DNA of 49,111 nt from CAZDQL01 sp964507325. GTDB taxonomy: Bacteria > Planctomycetota > UBA1135 > GCA-002686595. Positions 25,234 to 36,077 of the stretch are shown piece after piece; position 1 is the first letter of the stretch, and the number at the start of each line of letters is the position of its first letter. The translations under genes were made by a program, and so were the position numbers. The notes under the pieces were generated by a model. That model was not told the DNA's origin. It searched no databases and saw only the letters and a list, made by a program, of their open reading frames with translations. The stretch spans positions 1 to 49,111 of the forward strand of contig CAZDQL010000042.1 in assembly GCA_964507325.1 (NCBI GenBank). The letters run 5' to 3'.

Positions 25234-25655
25234 GTGGCCGATCCCCTCACCCTGCGCGTCATCACGCCCGACCACATCGCGGTCGACACCACAGCCTCGT
25301 CGATCCAGTTCCCCGCCTCCGACGGGCTGATGGGGGTCCTGCCGCGCCACGCCCCGATGGTGGCGGCCCTCGACTCCGGCGACCTGACCTGGCACAGCGA
25401 CGGCCAGGTGCACGACATGTTCGTCGCCGGCGGCTTCGCCGAGGTGCGCGACAACACCGTGCGCGTCGTGACGGAGGCCTCCGAGCCCGCCGACGAGATC
25501 GACATGGAGCGCGCCCAGGCCGCCGCCGAGCGCGCCCGCGAGCGCCTGCGCGTCCGCCGCGTGAAGCACGGCAGCGAAGAGTTCGACGTGCTGCGCGCCG
25601 AGGCCTCGCTGCGCCGCGCCCTGATGCGGCTCACAGTGGCCAACAAGAAACGCAA

Positions 25656-25659
<4 letters not shown>
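25234..25659 (+). CDS. atpC: ATP synthase F1 subunit epsilon
   Basis: Epsilon sits on the rotor and can inhibit ATP hydrolysis through its C-terminal helices. The 141-residue product has the beta-sandwich domain (LRVITPDHIAVDTTASSIQFPASDGLMGVLPRHAPMVAALDSGDL, VAGGFAEVRDNTVRVV) and a helical tail with ERARERLRVRRVKHGSEEFDVLRAEASLRRALMRLTVA. It starts with GTG. Its stop overlaps the aspS start as GTGA, linking the end of the ATP synthase operon to aminoacyl-tRNA synthesis. Confidence 0.94.
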
Positions 25660-27440
<1,781 letters not shown>

Positions 27441-27553
27441 GCGGGGATCCCCTCTGCTGGCGCTTTCGCCGAGGGGCGTCTATCCTCCAAGATCTAGCCC
27501 TTGGCCCGGCTCGGGCTCGGGGCCTCCATCATCCAGGACTGCAAAGGAGCTGA

Positions 27554-28153
27554 GTGGCCACACAACAATACCGAGCCAATCACCGCATACGGGTGCGCGA
27601 GGTGCGCCTCATCGACGAGAACGGAGAGCAAGTCGGTGTCGTCCAGACGGCGGATGCCAAGCGACGCGCGCAAGATGCGGGGTTGGACCTGGTCGAGGTC
27701 TCGCCCAACGCTCGCCCTCCCGTGTGCAAGATCATGGACTTCGGCAAGTTCAAATACGATCAGCGCAAGAAGGAGAAGAAGAGCGGTGGCAAGAGCCGCC
27801 ACGCCTCCGGCCTGAAGGAGCTCCGGGTGCGGCCCGCGATCTCCGACCACGACCTCGAGTACCGGCTGAAGGACGGGCGCAGGTTCTTGGAGGCGGGACA
27901 CAAGGTGCTGGTGGTGTGCATCTTCCGCGGCCGCCAGATGGCGCACCCCGAGCACGGATTCGACGTCATGCGCCGCGTCGCCCGGAACCTCGAGGACGTC
28001 AGCAAGGTGGAGTCGGAGCCCAAGATGGCCGGCCGCCGAATGACGATGATGCTCTCGAACCTCTCCCCCGAGCAGATGCGCAAGAAGGCCCGGGACCTGG
28101 AGGATCGCCGGCGCGCCGAGGAGGCCGCCGAGGGAGACGCGCAAGTGAGCTAG
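27554..28153 (+). CDS. infC: Translation initiation factor IF-3
   Basis: IF-3 binds the 30S subunit, prevents premature 50S joining and checks the start codon. The 199-residue protein has the N-terminal domain (YRANHRIRVREVRLIDENGEQVGVVQTADAKRRAQDAGLDLVEVSPNARPPVCKIMDFGKFKYDQ), a Lys-rich linker, and the C-terminal domain (KELRVRPAISDHDLEYRLKDGRRFLEAGHKVLVVCIFRGRQMAHPEHGF). It starts with GTG 27554, five bases after AAGGAG. A 113-bp gap after aspS contains a hairpin (27449-27454 with 27471-27476 around an inner GGCG-CTTT-CGCC stem). The usual partners rpmI and rplT do not follow. Its stop overlaps the stop of the convergent GH31 gene. Confidence 0.97.
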   Translation: MATQQYRANHRIRVREVRLIDENGEQVGVVQTADAKRRAQDAGLDLVEVSPNARPPVCKIMDFGKFKYDQRKKEKKSGGKSRHASGLKELRVRPAISDHDLEYRLKDGRRFLEAGHKVLVVCIFRGRQMAHPEHGFDVMRRVARNLEDVSKVESEPKMAGRRMTMMLSNLSPEQMRKKARDLEDRRRAEEAAEGDAQVS

Positions 28154-30366
28154 CGGGGCTCCAACCGCACCTCGAAACGGCGCCCCAGCTCCACCTGCGC
28201 CTCGAGGACGCCGTCCTCCGCCAGGCCGTGCACCCGCACGCGGCGCCTCTCTTCAGGCTGGGGGAGCTCGCCGGAGTCGGTCACCTCGAAGCGCAGTCGG
28301 TCGTCGGCGAGCGACACCTCGATCCTGCGCTCCAAGCAGGGCTCGTCGTTCCTCTCGCCGCGCTCCTCGAAGAGGCGGCCGCCAGCTCGCCCCGCCTCGT
28401 CGAGGAAGACGTTCCACACCCTGAGCTCGTCGGCCTGCCCCGTGTGCTGGCGCAGCCCCGACTCGACCACCACCGCACCCGCCCGCGCCAGGGCGGGGCA
28501 GGTTCCGAGCGGCGCCGGTAGCTCGACCGTTGCGGCGCTGAAGCGTCGGCCGGAGCCGCTCCACTCGAACCACCCTCCGGGGTTGGCGGGCAGCGGCACG
28601 CTGCGCCGCTCCACCCCCGGCTCCAGGACCGGCGCCACCAGCAGGTCCGAGCCCAGGAGGAAGGCGTCGTCCACCGCGCGCAGGCGCGCCTCCCCCGGAG
28701 CGGCGAAGAAGAGGGGCCGGCAGATCGGCAGGCCGCTCTCGGAGGCCTCGCGGGCCAGGGTCACGAGGGTGGGCAGGAGGCGCATGCGACCCTCCAGGGC
28801 GCGACGCACCCACGCCAGTGCCTGCGGGCCGAAGCTCCAGGGTTCCTTGCGCACGGAGTTGCGCTCCGAGTGCCCGCGGCAGAAGGGGAGCCAGGCCCCC
28901 AGCTCGAACCAGCGCACGAAGAGCTCCTCGCTCGGATCTCCGAAGAACCCGGGGAGGTCCGGTCCGGCCAGCGGCTGCCCCGAGAGCCCCAGGTTCAGGA
29001 CGGTCGCCACCGACCAGCGCAGGTCCTCCCAGCTGGACTGGTTGTCCCCCGTCCAGGTCGCGGCCAGCCGCGAGCCGGAGAGGTGGTTGGCGCGCGTCAA
29101 GAGGAAGGGACGCGTCGCGCCCCGCGCCGCGCGGAAGCCCGCCGCGGTGGCCTCGCACATCAGCTGGCCGTAGAGGTTGTGGAAGCGCTCGTGGGTGCCT
29201 CCCCCCATCCCGCGGTGGCGGGCCGTCAGCGGCAGGGTCCCGCCGGGGGTGCGGAAGAGGGCGGGCTCGTTCATGTCGTTCCAGAGCCCCGCCAGGCCGC
29301 TCTCCTTCAGGAAGGTGCGCACCTTGCCCGCCCACCAGGCGCGGGTCGAAGCGCGGGTGAAGTCGGGGAAGTGGCAGACCCCGGGCCACACGCGCCCACG
29401 GATCGGGTGCTTCTGGCGGTCTTCCACGAAGTGCCGCCCCGCGAGCCCCGAGGTGCAGACCTCGTAGTCCTCCGCCACCGCCACCCCCGGGTCGAGGATC
29501 GCCACGGCGCGCAGGCCCTGGACGCGGAGCTCCTCGATCAGCCCGCGCGGGTCGGGGAAGCGCTCGGCGTCCCAGGTGAACACCCTGAAGCGGTCCATGT
29601 AGTCGATGTCCAACCAGATGGCGTCGCAGGGGACGCGCTCCGCCCGCATGCGCATCGCGACCTCCCGCACCTCGCCGTCGCTCGAGTAGGACCAGCGGCA
29701 CTGGTGGTAGCCGAAGGCCCAGTGCGGAGGCGGAGCGAGCGTGCCGATCATCGCCGCCAGGGCCCGCAGCACCTCCCCGGGATCGGGACCGTCGACCAGG
29801 TGCACCCGGAAGGGCTCCTTCGCGCACGTGAGCTCCACCCCGTCGTCGCACACCGAGAGGATCAGGCGCCGCGGCGTGTCCGCCAGAACGCCCAGAGCGC
29901 GACCCTCCGGCGTCAGCACCAAGAGCCAGGGGTGGGATTGGTAGAGGGCGGGAGTCGACTCGTCGTAGCACCAGGCGTCGGTGTTCCAGCACTCGTGGCG
30001 GCGTCCGTTGCGGCGCAGGGGGCCCAGCTGCTCCCCCAGGGCGTAGGCGTCGCTCCCCGCTTCCCAGGGGACCTGGGCGCGCAGACTCGAGCCGTCCCAC
30101 TCGAAGCGCACCCGCTCCTCCGACGCCGTGCGGGGTTCGCCGGCGCGCTGCGGGGGGTGGGTCAGGATCTCGCTCGCCCGCAGCGCGGGGGCGTCCTCCC
30201 CGAGGAGTGGCTCCCAGGTCTCGACCGCACAGGCGTGGGGCGTGGGCCCGGTGGTCTCCGCCGCCCAGCTCCGGGAGGGGAAGAGGAAGCGGGGATCGAG
30301 GGGGCTGGCGACCAAGCTCGAGGGGATGAGCAGGGCGTGGGGACGGCGCGTAGTGGGGCGGGGCAT
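28150..30366 (-). CDS. Glycoside hydrolase family 31 alpha-glucosidase-type enzyme
   Basis: GH31 enzymes release glucose (or xylose) from alpha-linked non-reducing ends with a retaining mechanism. From ATG 30366 the protein is 738 residues with no signal peptide, so it should act in the cytoplasm on imported oligosaccharides. An N-terminal beta-sandwich includes YALGEQLGPLRRNGRRHECWNTD. The catalytic barrel starts near HWAFGYHQCRWSY and CDAIWLDIDYMDRFRVFTW. The nucleophile Asp is in GLWNDMNEPALF and the acid/base Asp in TWTGDNQSSWEDL. C-terminal beta domains complete the family layout. It lies 2 bp after the six-hairpin glycosidase gene in the same operon, facing an oligosaccharide ABC importer. 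Substrate (maltose-type versus isomaltose or xyloside) cannot be fixed from sequence. Confidence 0.93.
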   Translation of the reverse strand: MPRPTTRRPHALLIPSSLVASPLDPRFLFPSRSWAAETTGPTPHACAVETWEPLLGEDAPALRASEILTHPPQRAGEPRTASEERVRFEWDGSSLRAQVPWEAGSDAYALGEQLGPLRRNGRRHECWNTDAWCYDESTPALYQSHPWLLVLTPEGRALGVLADTPRRLILSVCDDGVELTCAKEPFRVHLVDGPDPGEVLRALAAMIGTLAPPPHWAFGYHQCRWSYSSDGEVREVAMRMRAERVPCDAIWLDIDYMDRFRVFTWDAERFPDPRGLIEELRVQGLRAVAILDPGVAVAEDYEVCTSGLAGRHFVEDRQKHPIRGRVWPGVCHFPDFTRASTRAWWAGKVRTFLKESGLAGLWNDMNEPALFRTPGGTLPLTARHRGMGGGTHERFHNLYGQLMCEATAAGFRAARGATRPFLLTRANHLSGSRLAATWTGDNQSSWEDLRWSVATVLNLGLSGQPLAGPDLPGFFGDPSEELFVRWFELGAWLPFCRGHSERNSVRKEPWSFGPQALAWVRRALEGRMRLLPTLVTLAREASESGLPICRPLFFAAPGEARLRAVDDAFLLGSDLLVAPVLEPGVERRSVPLPANPGGWFEWSGSGRRFSAATVELPAPLGTCPALARAGAVVVESGLRQHTGQADELRVWNVFLDEAGRAGGRLFEERGERNDEPCLERRIEVSLADDRLRFEVTDSGELPQPEERRRVRVHGLAEDGVLEAQVELGRRFEVRLEPR

Positions 30367-30368
30367 CG

Positions 30369-32930
30369 TCAGGAGAGGTGGAGGCGGACCCGCCGGTCGG
30401 TGAAGCCCTCGCCGGGGGGGAAGTCGATCGACAGGTGGTCTCCGTCGAGGGCCGCGCCCTCGACGGTCAGGGGCAGATCGCTGGCGAACTCCAAGCGGGC
30501 TCGCGTTCCGGCCAGGCCGGCGAAGGTCCACAGGAGGGCGTCGCCATCGAGGAGCTGACCGACGAGACGCGGGTGGCGGCTCGCGGCGTCGGGCTGCACC
30601 TCGGCGGCCAGGTCGAGGGCGGGGCCGGCGCGCACGACCAGCTCGCTCTCGAAGCGCGACGCGGCGGTCGGGGGACCCTCCGGCGCGACCGAGAGAGCGC
30701 CGCCGGGCAGGCTGCGCGCTCGCCAAGGGTGCTGCTGCCCGTCGACCTCGAGCGCTTCCACCACCGTCAGGGGAGGCAGGGTCAACTCGGGCACCACCGC
30801 CACCGGCGGCCCCGAGCGCACCTCGACGCGGGTGCGCAGACTCGTGCGCCCCTGCGTGCGCCGGCGTTCGAGGAAGAGGTCCAGGCGGGAATCGCCCACC
30901 GGGAGAGCGCGCAGGGCGAGGCGCGGGAGGGAGAGAGGCAGCGCCGGCCGCAGGGTCAAGACGCCGGTGGTGCCGTCCGCCTCGATCCCCGCCAGCCCGT
31001 GCAGGCAGCCCACCAGCAGCGCCGACTGGCTGAAGGCCTGGTGCGGCACCGAGCGTTGCGGGAGGCGCGCCCGATCCCCGGCGAGGAACTCGGGCAGGTA
31101 CCCGAGACCCCCCATGCCGTCGAGGCCGACCTGGGAGCGCAGCACCGGCCAGGCGGCGTCGGGGAATCCCTGGCGGTAGAGCGCCAGGACGGCGAAGGCG
31201 GTCAGGTAGGGGAAGACGCTGCCGGAGTTGTAGTCGTCCGGGTCGTACACCTCGCTCGACGTGGCGAACATGCGCCCACCCCAGTCCGCCATCAGCTCCG
31301 GTCGGTTCAGTGCGACGGCGCTCCTGGCGACGCGGGCGTCCTGCCCCAGGTCCCGCGAGAGGGGCAGGGCGACGTAGACCGAGGGCTCGTCGAAGGTCTC
31401 GCCCCCCTCGAGCTCGGCGAAGGCGTAGCGACCCAGGTCGGGGTGGAAGGCGCTCGCCAGGGCGCGCCGGGCGCGACCGCGCAGCTCCTCCCAAACGCTG
31501 GCGCGCTCCCCCTTCCCGAGCAGGGCGGCCAGGCGCAGGGCCCCGTCGAGGGCGGAGCACCAGATCCCCTGCAGGTAGAGCTCGCTCCGGATGCGGTTCG
31601 CCAAGGGACCCGCCTCCACCGCCGCGATCCCCGCCTCGGGGACCAGGAGCCAGCCTTGCAGGTCGCACGCGCGGGCGCACCAGGCGATCGCCCGCTCGGC
31701 GGTCGGCCAGAGCTCCCGCGCCAGATCCCGGTCGTCGGAGGTGTGCACGTAGTGGTCGAGGCAGGCGACGAAGCCGGGGGTCACCTGCCCCTTGTAGTAG
31801 GCGTAGGGGTAGTCGCCGACCCAATCGACCAGGCGGTGGGAGAGGGTCCACTCGTGGGCCAGCTTGCCGTCGTCGCGCTGGGTGCTGGCCACGAAGCGCA
31901 GGGCCCGCCGCGCCCCCTGGTAGTCCCCCAGGCTGGTCAGGGCGCGGGACACCGCCAGGGCGTCTCCACCGAAGAACCACCCGAGTCCCGGCCGGTCGCC
32001 GCCGCGGCTGGGTCCCAGCCCCGCGAGCAGGCCCGGCTCGAGGCCGTCGACCCGCGCCCACAGGCGCTCGATGGCGATGCGCGACCAGAGGAAGGCGCCA
32101 TCGACGGCGGGGTCACCGCACTCGAGGTGGGCACCGCGGGCCAGGAATCTCGTCCAGTGGGTGCGCAGCGCCTCGAGCTCCTCTCGCCAGCTCTCGCAGA
32201 GCTCCCGGTACAGGGTGCGGGCGGCGGCCAGCGCCTCCTCCGCGCGCGATGTGCCGCGAGCCGACTGGGAGCCGCCGCGGCGCGCCTCCTCCGAGAGGGG
32301 GCGCGCCTCGAGCTCGGCTCCCGCGACGAGCACCCGCGCCGCTCCTGCGACCTCTCCGCGGGGGGGCAGGGGGAGGGTGATCGTCACCACCTCGGGGAGG
32401 CCACGTTCGGTGGAGAGCTCGGGCCTCCGGCCGTCGGGGCTGCCGATCAGGGCGGCGAAGCGCCCCAGCTCCTCGGTCAGGAAGAGGGCGCCGGTCTCTG
32501 CGTCCCGGCCACTGACCCGCCCCCCGAGCCCCGCCGGCCACATCGGACGCAGAGCCGGTCGCAGGCGGAGGTCGACCTCGAGCGGCTCGACCGGGCCCTC
32601 TGCGCGAGCCGCGATCAGGATCACCAGGGCGCGGCGTTCGAGGCAGGCGAAGGCCTCCAGCTCGAGGGTGAAGTCGGGGTAGATCCACTCGAGCGCCAAG
32701 CCCTCCGGCACGACGCGCACCCGTCGCGGTGGGGGGGGGAGCGGCTCGGTCTCCCCCGCTGGTCGGACGGCGAGCTCCAGCTCCTCGAAGAGCAGCAGGG
32801 GCCACATCCAGCACTCGAGCCGGCGGTGGCCGAAGAGGGCGATGCGCTCGCCGACCGCCTCGACGAAGCCCGCCTCGTCGAGGCGCGTGAGGTGGGGACC
32901 GTCCCCCCCTCGGTCCGTTAGGATGCCCAT
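30369..32930 (-). CDS. Six-hairpin glycosidase, related to glycogen debranching enzymes
   Basis: The 853-residue product has an N-terminal beta-sandwich (about 20-270) and an (alpha/alpha)6 barrel from about 300 to 680, with landmarks WSRIAIERLWARVDGLEPGLLAGLG, GLGWFFGGDALAVSRALTSLGDYQGARRALRFVASTQRDDGKLAHEWTLS, YYKGQVTPGFVACLDHYVHTSDDRDLARELWP and NSGSVFPYLTAFAVLALYRQGF, then C-terminal beta domains. The WFFGGDA segment corresponds to the W-x-G-R-D type motif of amylo-alpha-1,6-glucosidases and GH63-like enzymes, so removal of branch glucose or trimming of alpha-glucans is likely. There is no signal peptide, hence cytoplasmic. Its ATG lies only 3 bp from the GTG of the divergent transporter gene. 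Confidence 0.8.
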   Translation of the reverse strand: MGILTDRGGDGPHLTRLDEAGFVEAVGERIALFGHRRLECWMWPLLLFEELELAVRPAGETEPLPPPPRRVRVVPEGLALEWIYPDFTLELEAFACLERRALVILIAARAEGPVEPLEVDLRLRPALRPMWPAGLGGRVSGRDAETGALFLTEELGRFAALIGSPDGRRPELSTERGLPEVVTITLPLPPRGEVAGAARVLVAGAELEARPLSEEARRGGSQSARGTSRAEEALAAARTLYRELCESWREELEALRTHWTRFLARGAHLECGDPAVDGAFLWSRIAIERLWARVDGLEPGLLAGLGPSRGGDRPGLGWFFGGDALAVSRALTSLGDYQGARRALRFVASTQRDDGKLAHEWTLSHRLVDWVGDYPYAYYKGQVTPGFVACLDHYVHTSDDRDLARELWPTAERAIAWCARACDLQGWLLVPEAGIAAVEAGPLANRIRSELYLQGIWCSALDGALRLAALLGKGERASVWEELRGRARRALASAFHPDLGRYAFAELEGGETFDEPSVYVALPLSRDLGQDARVARSAVALNRPELMADWGGRMFATSSEVYDPDDYNSGSVFPYLTAFAVLALYRQGFPDAAWPVLRSQVGLDGMGGLGYLPEFLAGDRARLPQRSVPHQAFSQSALLVGCLHGLAGIEADGTTGVLTLRPALPLSLPRLALRALPVGDSRLDLFLERRRTQGRTSLRTRVEVRSGPPVAVVPELTLPPLTVVEALEVDGQQHPWRARSLPGGALSVAPEGPPTAASRFESELVVRAGPALDLAAEVQPDAASRHPRLVGQLLDGDALLWTFAGLAGTRARLEFASDLPLTVEGAALDGDHLSIDFPPGEGFTDRRVRLHLS

Positions 32931-32933
32931 CGC

Positions 32934-35243
32934 GTGCAGAACCTAGCGAGAGGATGGAGGATCGGGAAGGCGCGTCTGGTGGCCTTCGTCGTCGCAGCCT
33001 CCCTCTCGCCGGCCTCCTCCGCGGCCCAGGAGCGGGTGACCCTGCACGTGATGGCGGAGGACGCGACCCTCGTCTCCTGGGAGCCCCTGCAGGAGCTCAC
33101 CCGCGAGTTCGAGCAGCGCCACCCCGGGGTGACCGTGCGCCTGACCTCCCTCGGGGGCGCCGCCGGCAGCCAGGATCGGGTCAAGTTCCTCCTGGCGGGG
33201 GACGTGCCCCTCGACCTGGCGCGCATCGACGTGACCGAGCTGGCGGCCTACGCCACCGAGGGGGCGCTGCTCGACCTGGAGCCCTTCTTCGCCGCCGACC
33301 CGACCTGGGATCCGGCGCATTGGTTCACCGCGACCCTGGACGCGGCCCGCGACCGCCGCGGTCACCTGTACGGCTTGCCGCAGACCTTCACGCCGTACGT
33401 GATGTACGTCAACGAGAGCCTGCTCGCCGCGGAGGGGATCGAACGCCCCCCTCCCGACTGGACCTGGGAGGACCTGGCCGAGATCGCCCGACGCGTCACC
33501 CGCGACCTGGACGGGGACGGGCGCCCCGACCAGTTCGGCATCTCCCTCACCCAGTGGCTGCAGGCGGTCACCCCCTGGATCTGGCAGGCGGGGGGCGAGC
33601 TGATGAGCGAGGACGGCAGCGTCTCGCGCCTGGGCGAGCCCCCCGTCGAGCGCGCCCTCACCTTCCTGCACCGCTTGCTCTTCGTCGATCGCACCGCTTC
33701 CGACGACGCCACCTTCGCCAACCAGCTCACCCAGGGGCTCTTCCTGGCGGGTCGCACCGCCTTCTACGGGCCGGTGGGGTACTGGGAGCGCTACCGCATG
33801 CAGCACGTCACCTCCTTCGAGTGGGACGTGCTGCCCCTGCCGCGCCAGGAGCGGGCGGCCACCGCGGTGGCGATGAGCCTCTACGTCGTGCCGCGCACCG
33901 CGCAGCATCCGGAGCTGGCCTACGCCTACCTGCGCGAGGTCCTGGGGGGCGAACGCTACCAGCGCGTGATGGGGGAGATCGGCAACGGCCTGCCGGGGCT
34001 GATCGCCGCGGCCCGCTCCGACGCGGTGCTCAAGCCCGCGGTGCCGCCGCGCAACGTCGAGGTCTTCTTCGACGTCCTGGAGCACGCGCGCTTCATGCCG
34101 CCGATCGCCAACTGGCGCAAGATCGAGAGCCTCTGCCAGGCGGAGCTGGAGGGGGTGCTGCTCTCCGGCACCGTCACCCCCGCCGAGGCGGCGGCGCGCA
34201 TGGCGCACAAGACCGACGCCTTCCTGTCGCGCGAAGCGCGGCGCGCCGCGCGCCCGCGCCTGCCCGCCTTCGCCATGGAGGGCGCCATCGCGCTCTCGAT
34301 CCTGACCCTGGTGGGGACCTTCCTCCTGCGCCGCGGACGCCGGCGCGGAGCCCTCGGCGCCGTCGAGGAGCGCCACGCCCTGGCGATGCTCCTCCCCTGG
34401 GCGGTGGGCTTCCTGGCCTTCCTCTTCGGACCGGCGGTGGCGTCGGGGGTCCTGAGCCTCTGCGAGTGGTCCCCGCTGCGCCCCCTCGACGACGTCGGTT
34501 GGGTGGGGCTCGGCAACTACCGGCGGCTCCTGGACGACCCGACCTTCGCCTCCTCTCTCTGGGCCACCGGCCTCTACGCGGCCCTCTCGGTGCCCCTGGC
34601 CCTGGCCCTGGCCTTGGCCCTGGCCCTGCTCCTGCGGGCGGAGTCGACCACCGCCAGCGCCGTGCGCACGGCGGTCTACCTGCCGGCGGTGCTGGCGCCG
34701 GTGATCGTGGCGGCGGTCTGGCGCTACGTGCTCGACGACGACCGTGGCCTCTTGAACCAGGCCCTGCGCGCCCTCGGCCTCTCCGGCGTGCGCTGGCTGG
34801 AGGACCCCGGTTGGGTGGTGCCCTCCTTCGTCTTGATGAGCCTCTGGGCGGTGGGGACCCAGATGCTGATCTTCCTGGCGGCCCTGCAGGCCCTCGATCC
34901 CACCCTGGAGGAGGCGGCGCGGGTCGACGGCGCGGGCCGCTGGCGGCGCTTCCTGCACGTGGTCCTGCCGCAGCTCACCCCGGTGCTCTTCTTCAACCTG
35001 GTCACCGGCCTGATCGCCGCCTTCCAGGTCTTCGCCCAGCCCTACGTGATGACCCGTGGGGGACCGGGGGACGCCTCGCGCTTCCTGGTGCTCTACCTCT
35101 ACGAGAGCGGCTTCCGCCACCTGGACATGGGGTACGCCTCGGCGATCGCCTGGTGGCTCTTCGCCATCCTGGCGCTCCTCTCGGGTCTGCTCCTGGTGAG
35201 CTCCAAGCGCTGGGTGCACTACGCGTCGAGGAGGTCGGGATGA
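32934..35243 (+). CDS. ABC importer: sugar-binding protein fused to MalF-type permease
   Basis: One 769-residue chain joins two proteins that are normally separate. Residues 1-32 form a signal peptide (ARLVAFVVAASLSPASSAAQ). Residues about 33-435 are a family-1 extracellular solute-binding protein (VTLHVMAEDATLVSWEPLQELTREFEQRHPGVTVRL, GLPQTFTPYVMYVNESLL, GRTAFYGPVGYW). A membrane helix at about 447-465 tethers it. Then comes a MalF-like permease (about 478-769) with six helices and the cytoplasmic EAA loop EEAARVDGAGRWRRFLHVVLPQ that docks on the ATPase. The Leu/Ala-rich helix near 34590-34635 has a CTGGCC simple repeat. It starts with GTG 32934, with no room for a leader. With the next two genes it makes a complete importer, probably for alpha-glucosides given the GH31 and six-hairpin genes opposite. 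Confidence 0.9.
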   Translation: MQNLARGWRIGKARLVAFVVAASLSPASSAAQERVTLHVMAEDATLVSWEPLQELTREFEQRHPGVTVRLTSLGGAAGSQDRVKFLLAGDVPLDLARIDVTELAAYATEGALLDLEPFFAADPTWDPAHWFTATLDAARDRRGHLYGLPQTFTPYVMYVNESLLAAEGIERPPPDWTWEDLAEIARRVTRDLDGDGRPDQFGISLTQWLQAVTPWIWQAGGELMSEDGSVSRLGEPPVERALTFLHRLLFVDRTASDDATFANQLTQGLFLAGRTAFYGPVGYWERYRMQHVTSFEWDVLPLPRQERAATAVAMSLYVVPRTAQHPELAYAYLREVLGGERYQRVMGEIGNGLPGLIAAARSDAVLKPAVPPRNVEVFFDVLEHARFMPPIANWRKIESLCQAELEGVLLSGTVTPAEAAARMAHKTDAFLSREARRAARPRLPAFAMEGAIALSILTLVGTFLLRRGRRRGALGAVEERHALAMLLPWAVGFLAFLFGPAVASGVLSLCEWSPLRPLDDVGWVGLGNYRRLLDDPTFASSLWATGLYAALSVPLALALALALALLLRAESTTASAVRTAVYLPAVLAPVIVAAVWRYVLDDDRGLLNQALRALGLSGVRWLEDPGWVVPSFVLMSLWAVGTQMLIFLAALQALDPTLEEAARVDGAGRWRRFLHVVLPQLTPVLFFNLVTGLIAAFQVFAQPYVMTRGGPGDASRFLVLYLYESGFRHLDMGYASAIAWWLFAILALLSGLLLVSSKRWVHYASRRSG

Positions 35244-36064
35244 GGCTGGCGCGATGCGCGCGGCCGGCCACCCTCGTGGCGGTGGGGCTCGTCTTCGCCG
35301 TCCCGCTGCTCTTCATGCTGGAGGTCTCCCTGCACGCGGAGGGCCAGGGGTTGGGAGGCTCACCCGCACAGCTGCTCGAGACCGCCCACTTCGAGAACTA
35401 CGCCCGCGCCCTGGAGGCGATGGGGGACTTCGGGCGCCTCTTCTGGAACACGGTCCTGATCACGGTGGCCTCGATCGCGGGGCAGCTCTTCTGCTGCTCC
35501 CTGGCGGGCTACGCCTTCGCGCGGCTCGAGTTCCGGGGGCGGGACGGGCTCTTCCTGTTGGTCCTGGCGACGATGCTCCTGCCGGAGCAGGTCAGCGCCA
35601 TCCCGCGCTTCCTGCTCTTCCGCTGGTTGGGCTTGGTGGACACCTACGCGCCGTTGATCCTGCCCACGGTGCTGGGGGGAGCGCCCTTCTTCATCTTCCT
35701 CTTCCGCCAGACCTTCCTCTCCCTGCCGGAGGAGCTCTCCGAGGCGGCGCGCATCGACGGCTGCTCCCCCTTCGGGACGTACCGGCGCGTCTTCCTGCCC
35801 CTGGCGCGGCCGATGCTCGCCACGGTGGGGATCCTGACCTTCCTCGCCACCTGGAACGACTTCTGGGCGCCCCTGATCTACATCCTCTCCCCCGAGAAGC
35901 GCACCCTGACCCTGGCCCTGGCGGGCTTCCAGCAGACCTACAACACCGCCGTCGAGCACCTGATGGCGGCGGCGGGGGTGGTGCTGGCCCCCTGCGTGGC
36001 GGTCTACTTCCTGGCCAACCGGGTCTTCATGCGCGCCGTGCGCACCGCGGCCTCCAAGCACTGA
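35240..36064 (+). CDS. ABC sugar transporter permease, MalG type
   Basis: This is the second membrane subunit of the importer, 274 residues, with six hydrophobic helices. The N-terminal periplasmic loop contains LETAHFENYARALEAMGDFGRLFWNTVLIT and the cytoplasmic EAA loop is SEAARIDGCSPFGTYRRVFLPLARP, the contact with the ATPase. Its ATG overlaps the stop of the fused binding protein/permease (ATGA), so the two permeases are translated in step. The ATPase gene starts 13 bp later. Confidence 0.93.
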   Translation: MRLARCARPATLVAVGLVFAVPLLFMLEVSLHAEGQGLGGSPAQLLETAHFENYARALEAMGDFGRLFWNTVLITVASIAGQLFCCSLAGYAFARLEFRGRDGLFLLVLATMLLPEQVSAIPRFLLFRWLGLVDTYAPLILPTVLGGAPFFIFLFRQTFLSLPEELSEAARIDGCSPFGTYRRVFLPLARPMLATVGILTFLATWNDFWAPLIYILSPEKRTLTLALAGFQQTYNTAVEHLMAAAGVVLAPCVAVYFLANRVFMRAVRTAASKH

Positions 36065-36077
36065 GCCCCCCCGTCCC

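Noticed and set aside
27441..27553. Leader hairpin before infC as a riboswitch or ribosomal-protein control element
   Set aside because: A small hairpin is visible but no known element could be matched, and L35/L20 genes are not linked; evidence is too thin.
30378..32921. 847-residue plus-strand frame across the six-hairpin glycosidase
   Set aside because: Antisense shadow; the minus-strand frame carries the conserved glycosidase motifs.
34590..34640. CTGGCC simple repeat in the permease gene
   Set aside because: It encodes a plain Leu/Ala membrane helix and needs no special explanation.
32943..35219. 758-residue minus-strand frame across the binding protein/permease fusion
   Set aside because: Rich in His, Gln, Val and Gly with no domain; shadow of the transporter gene.
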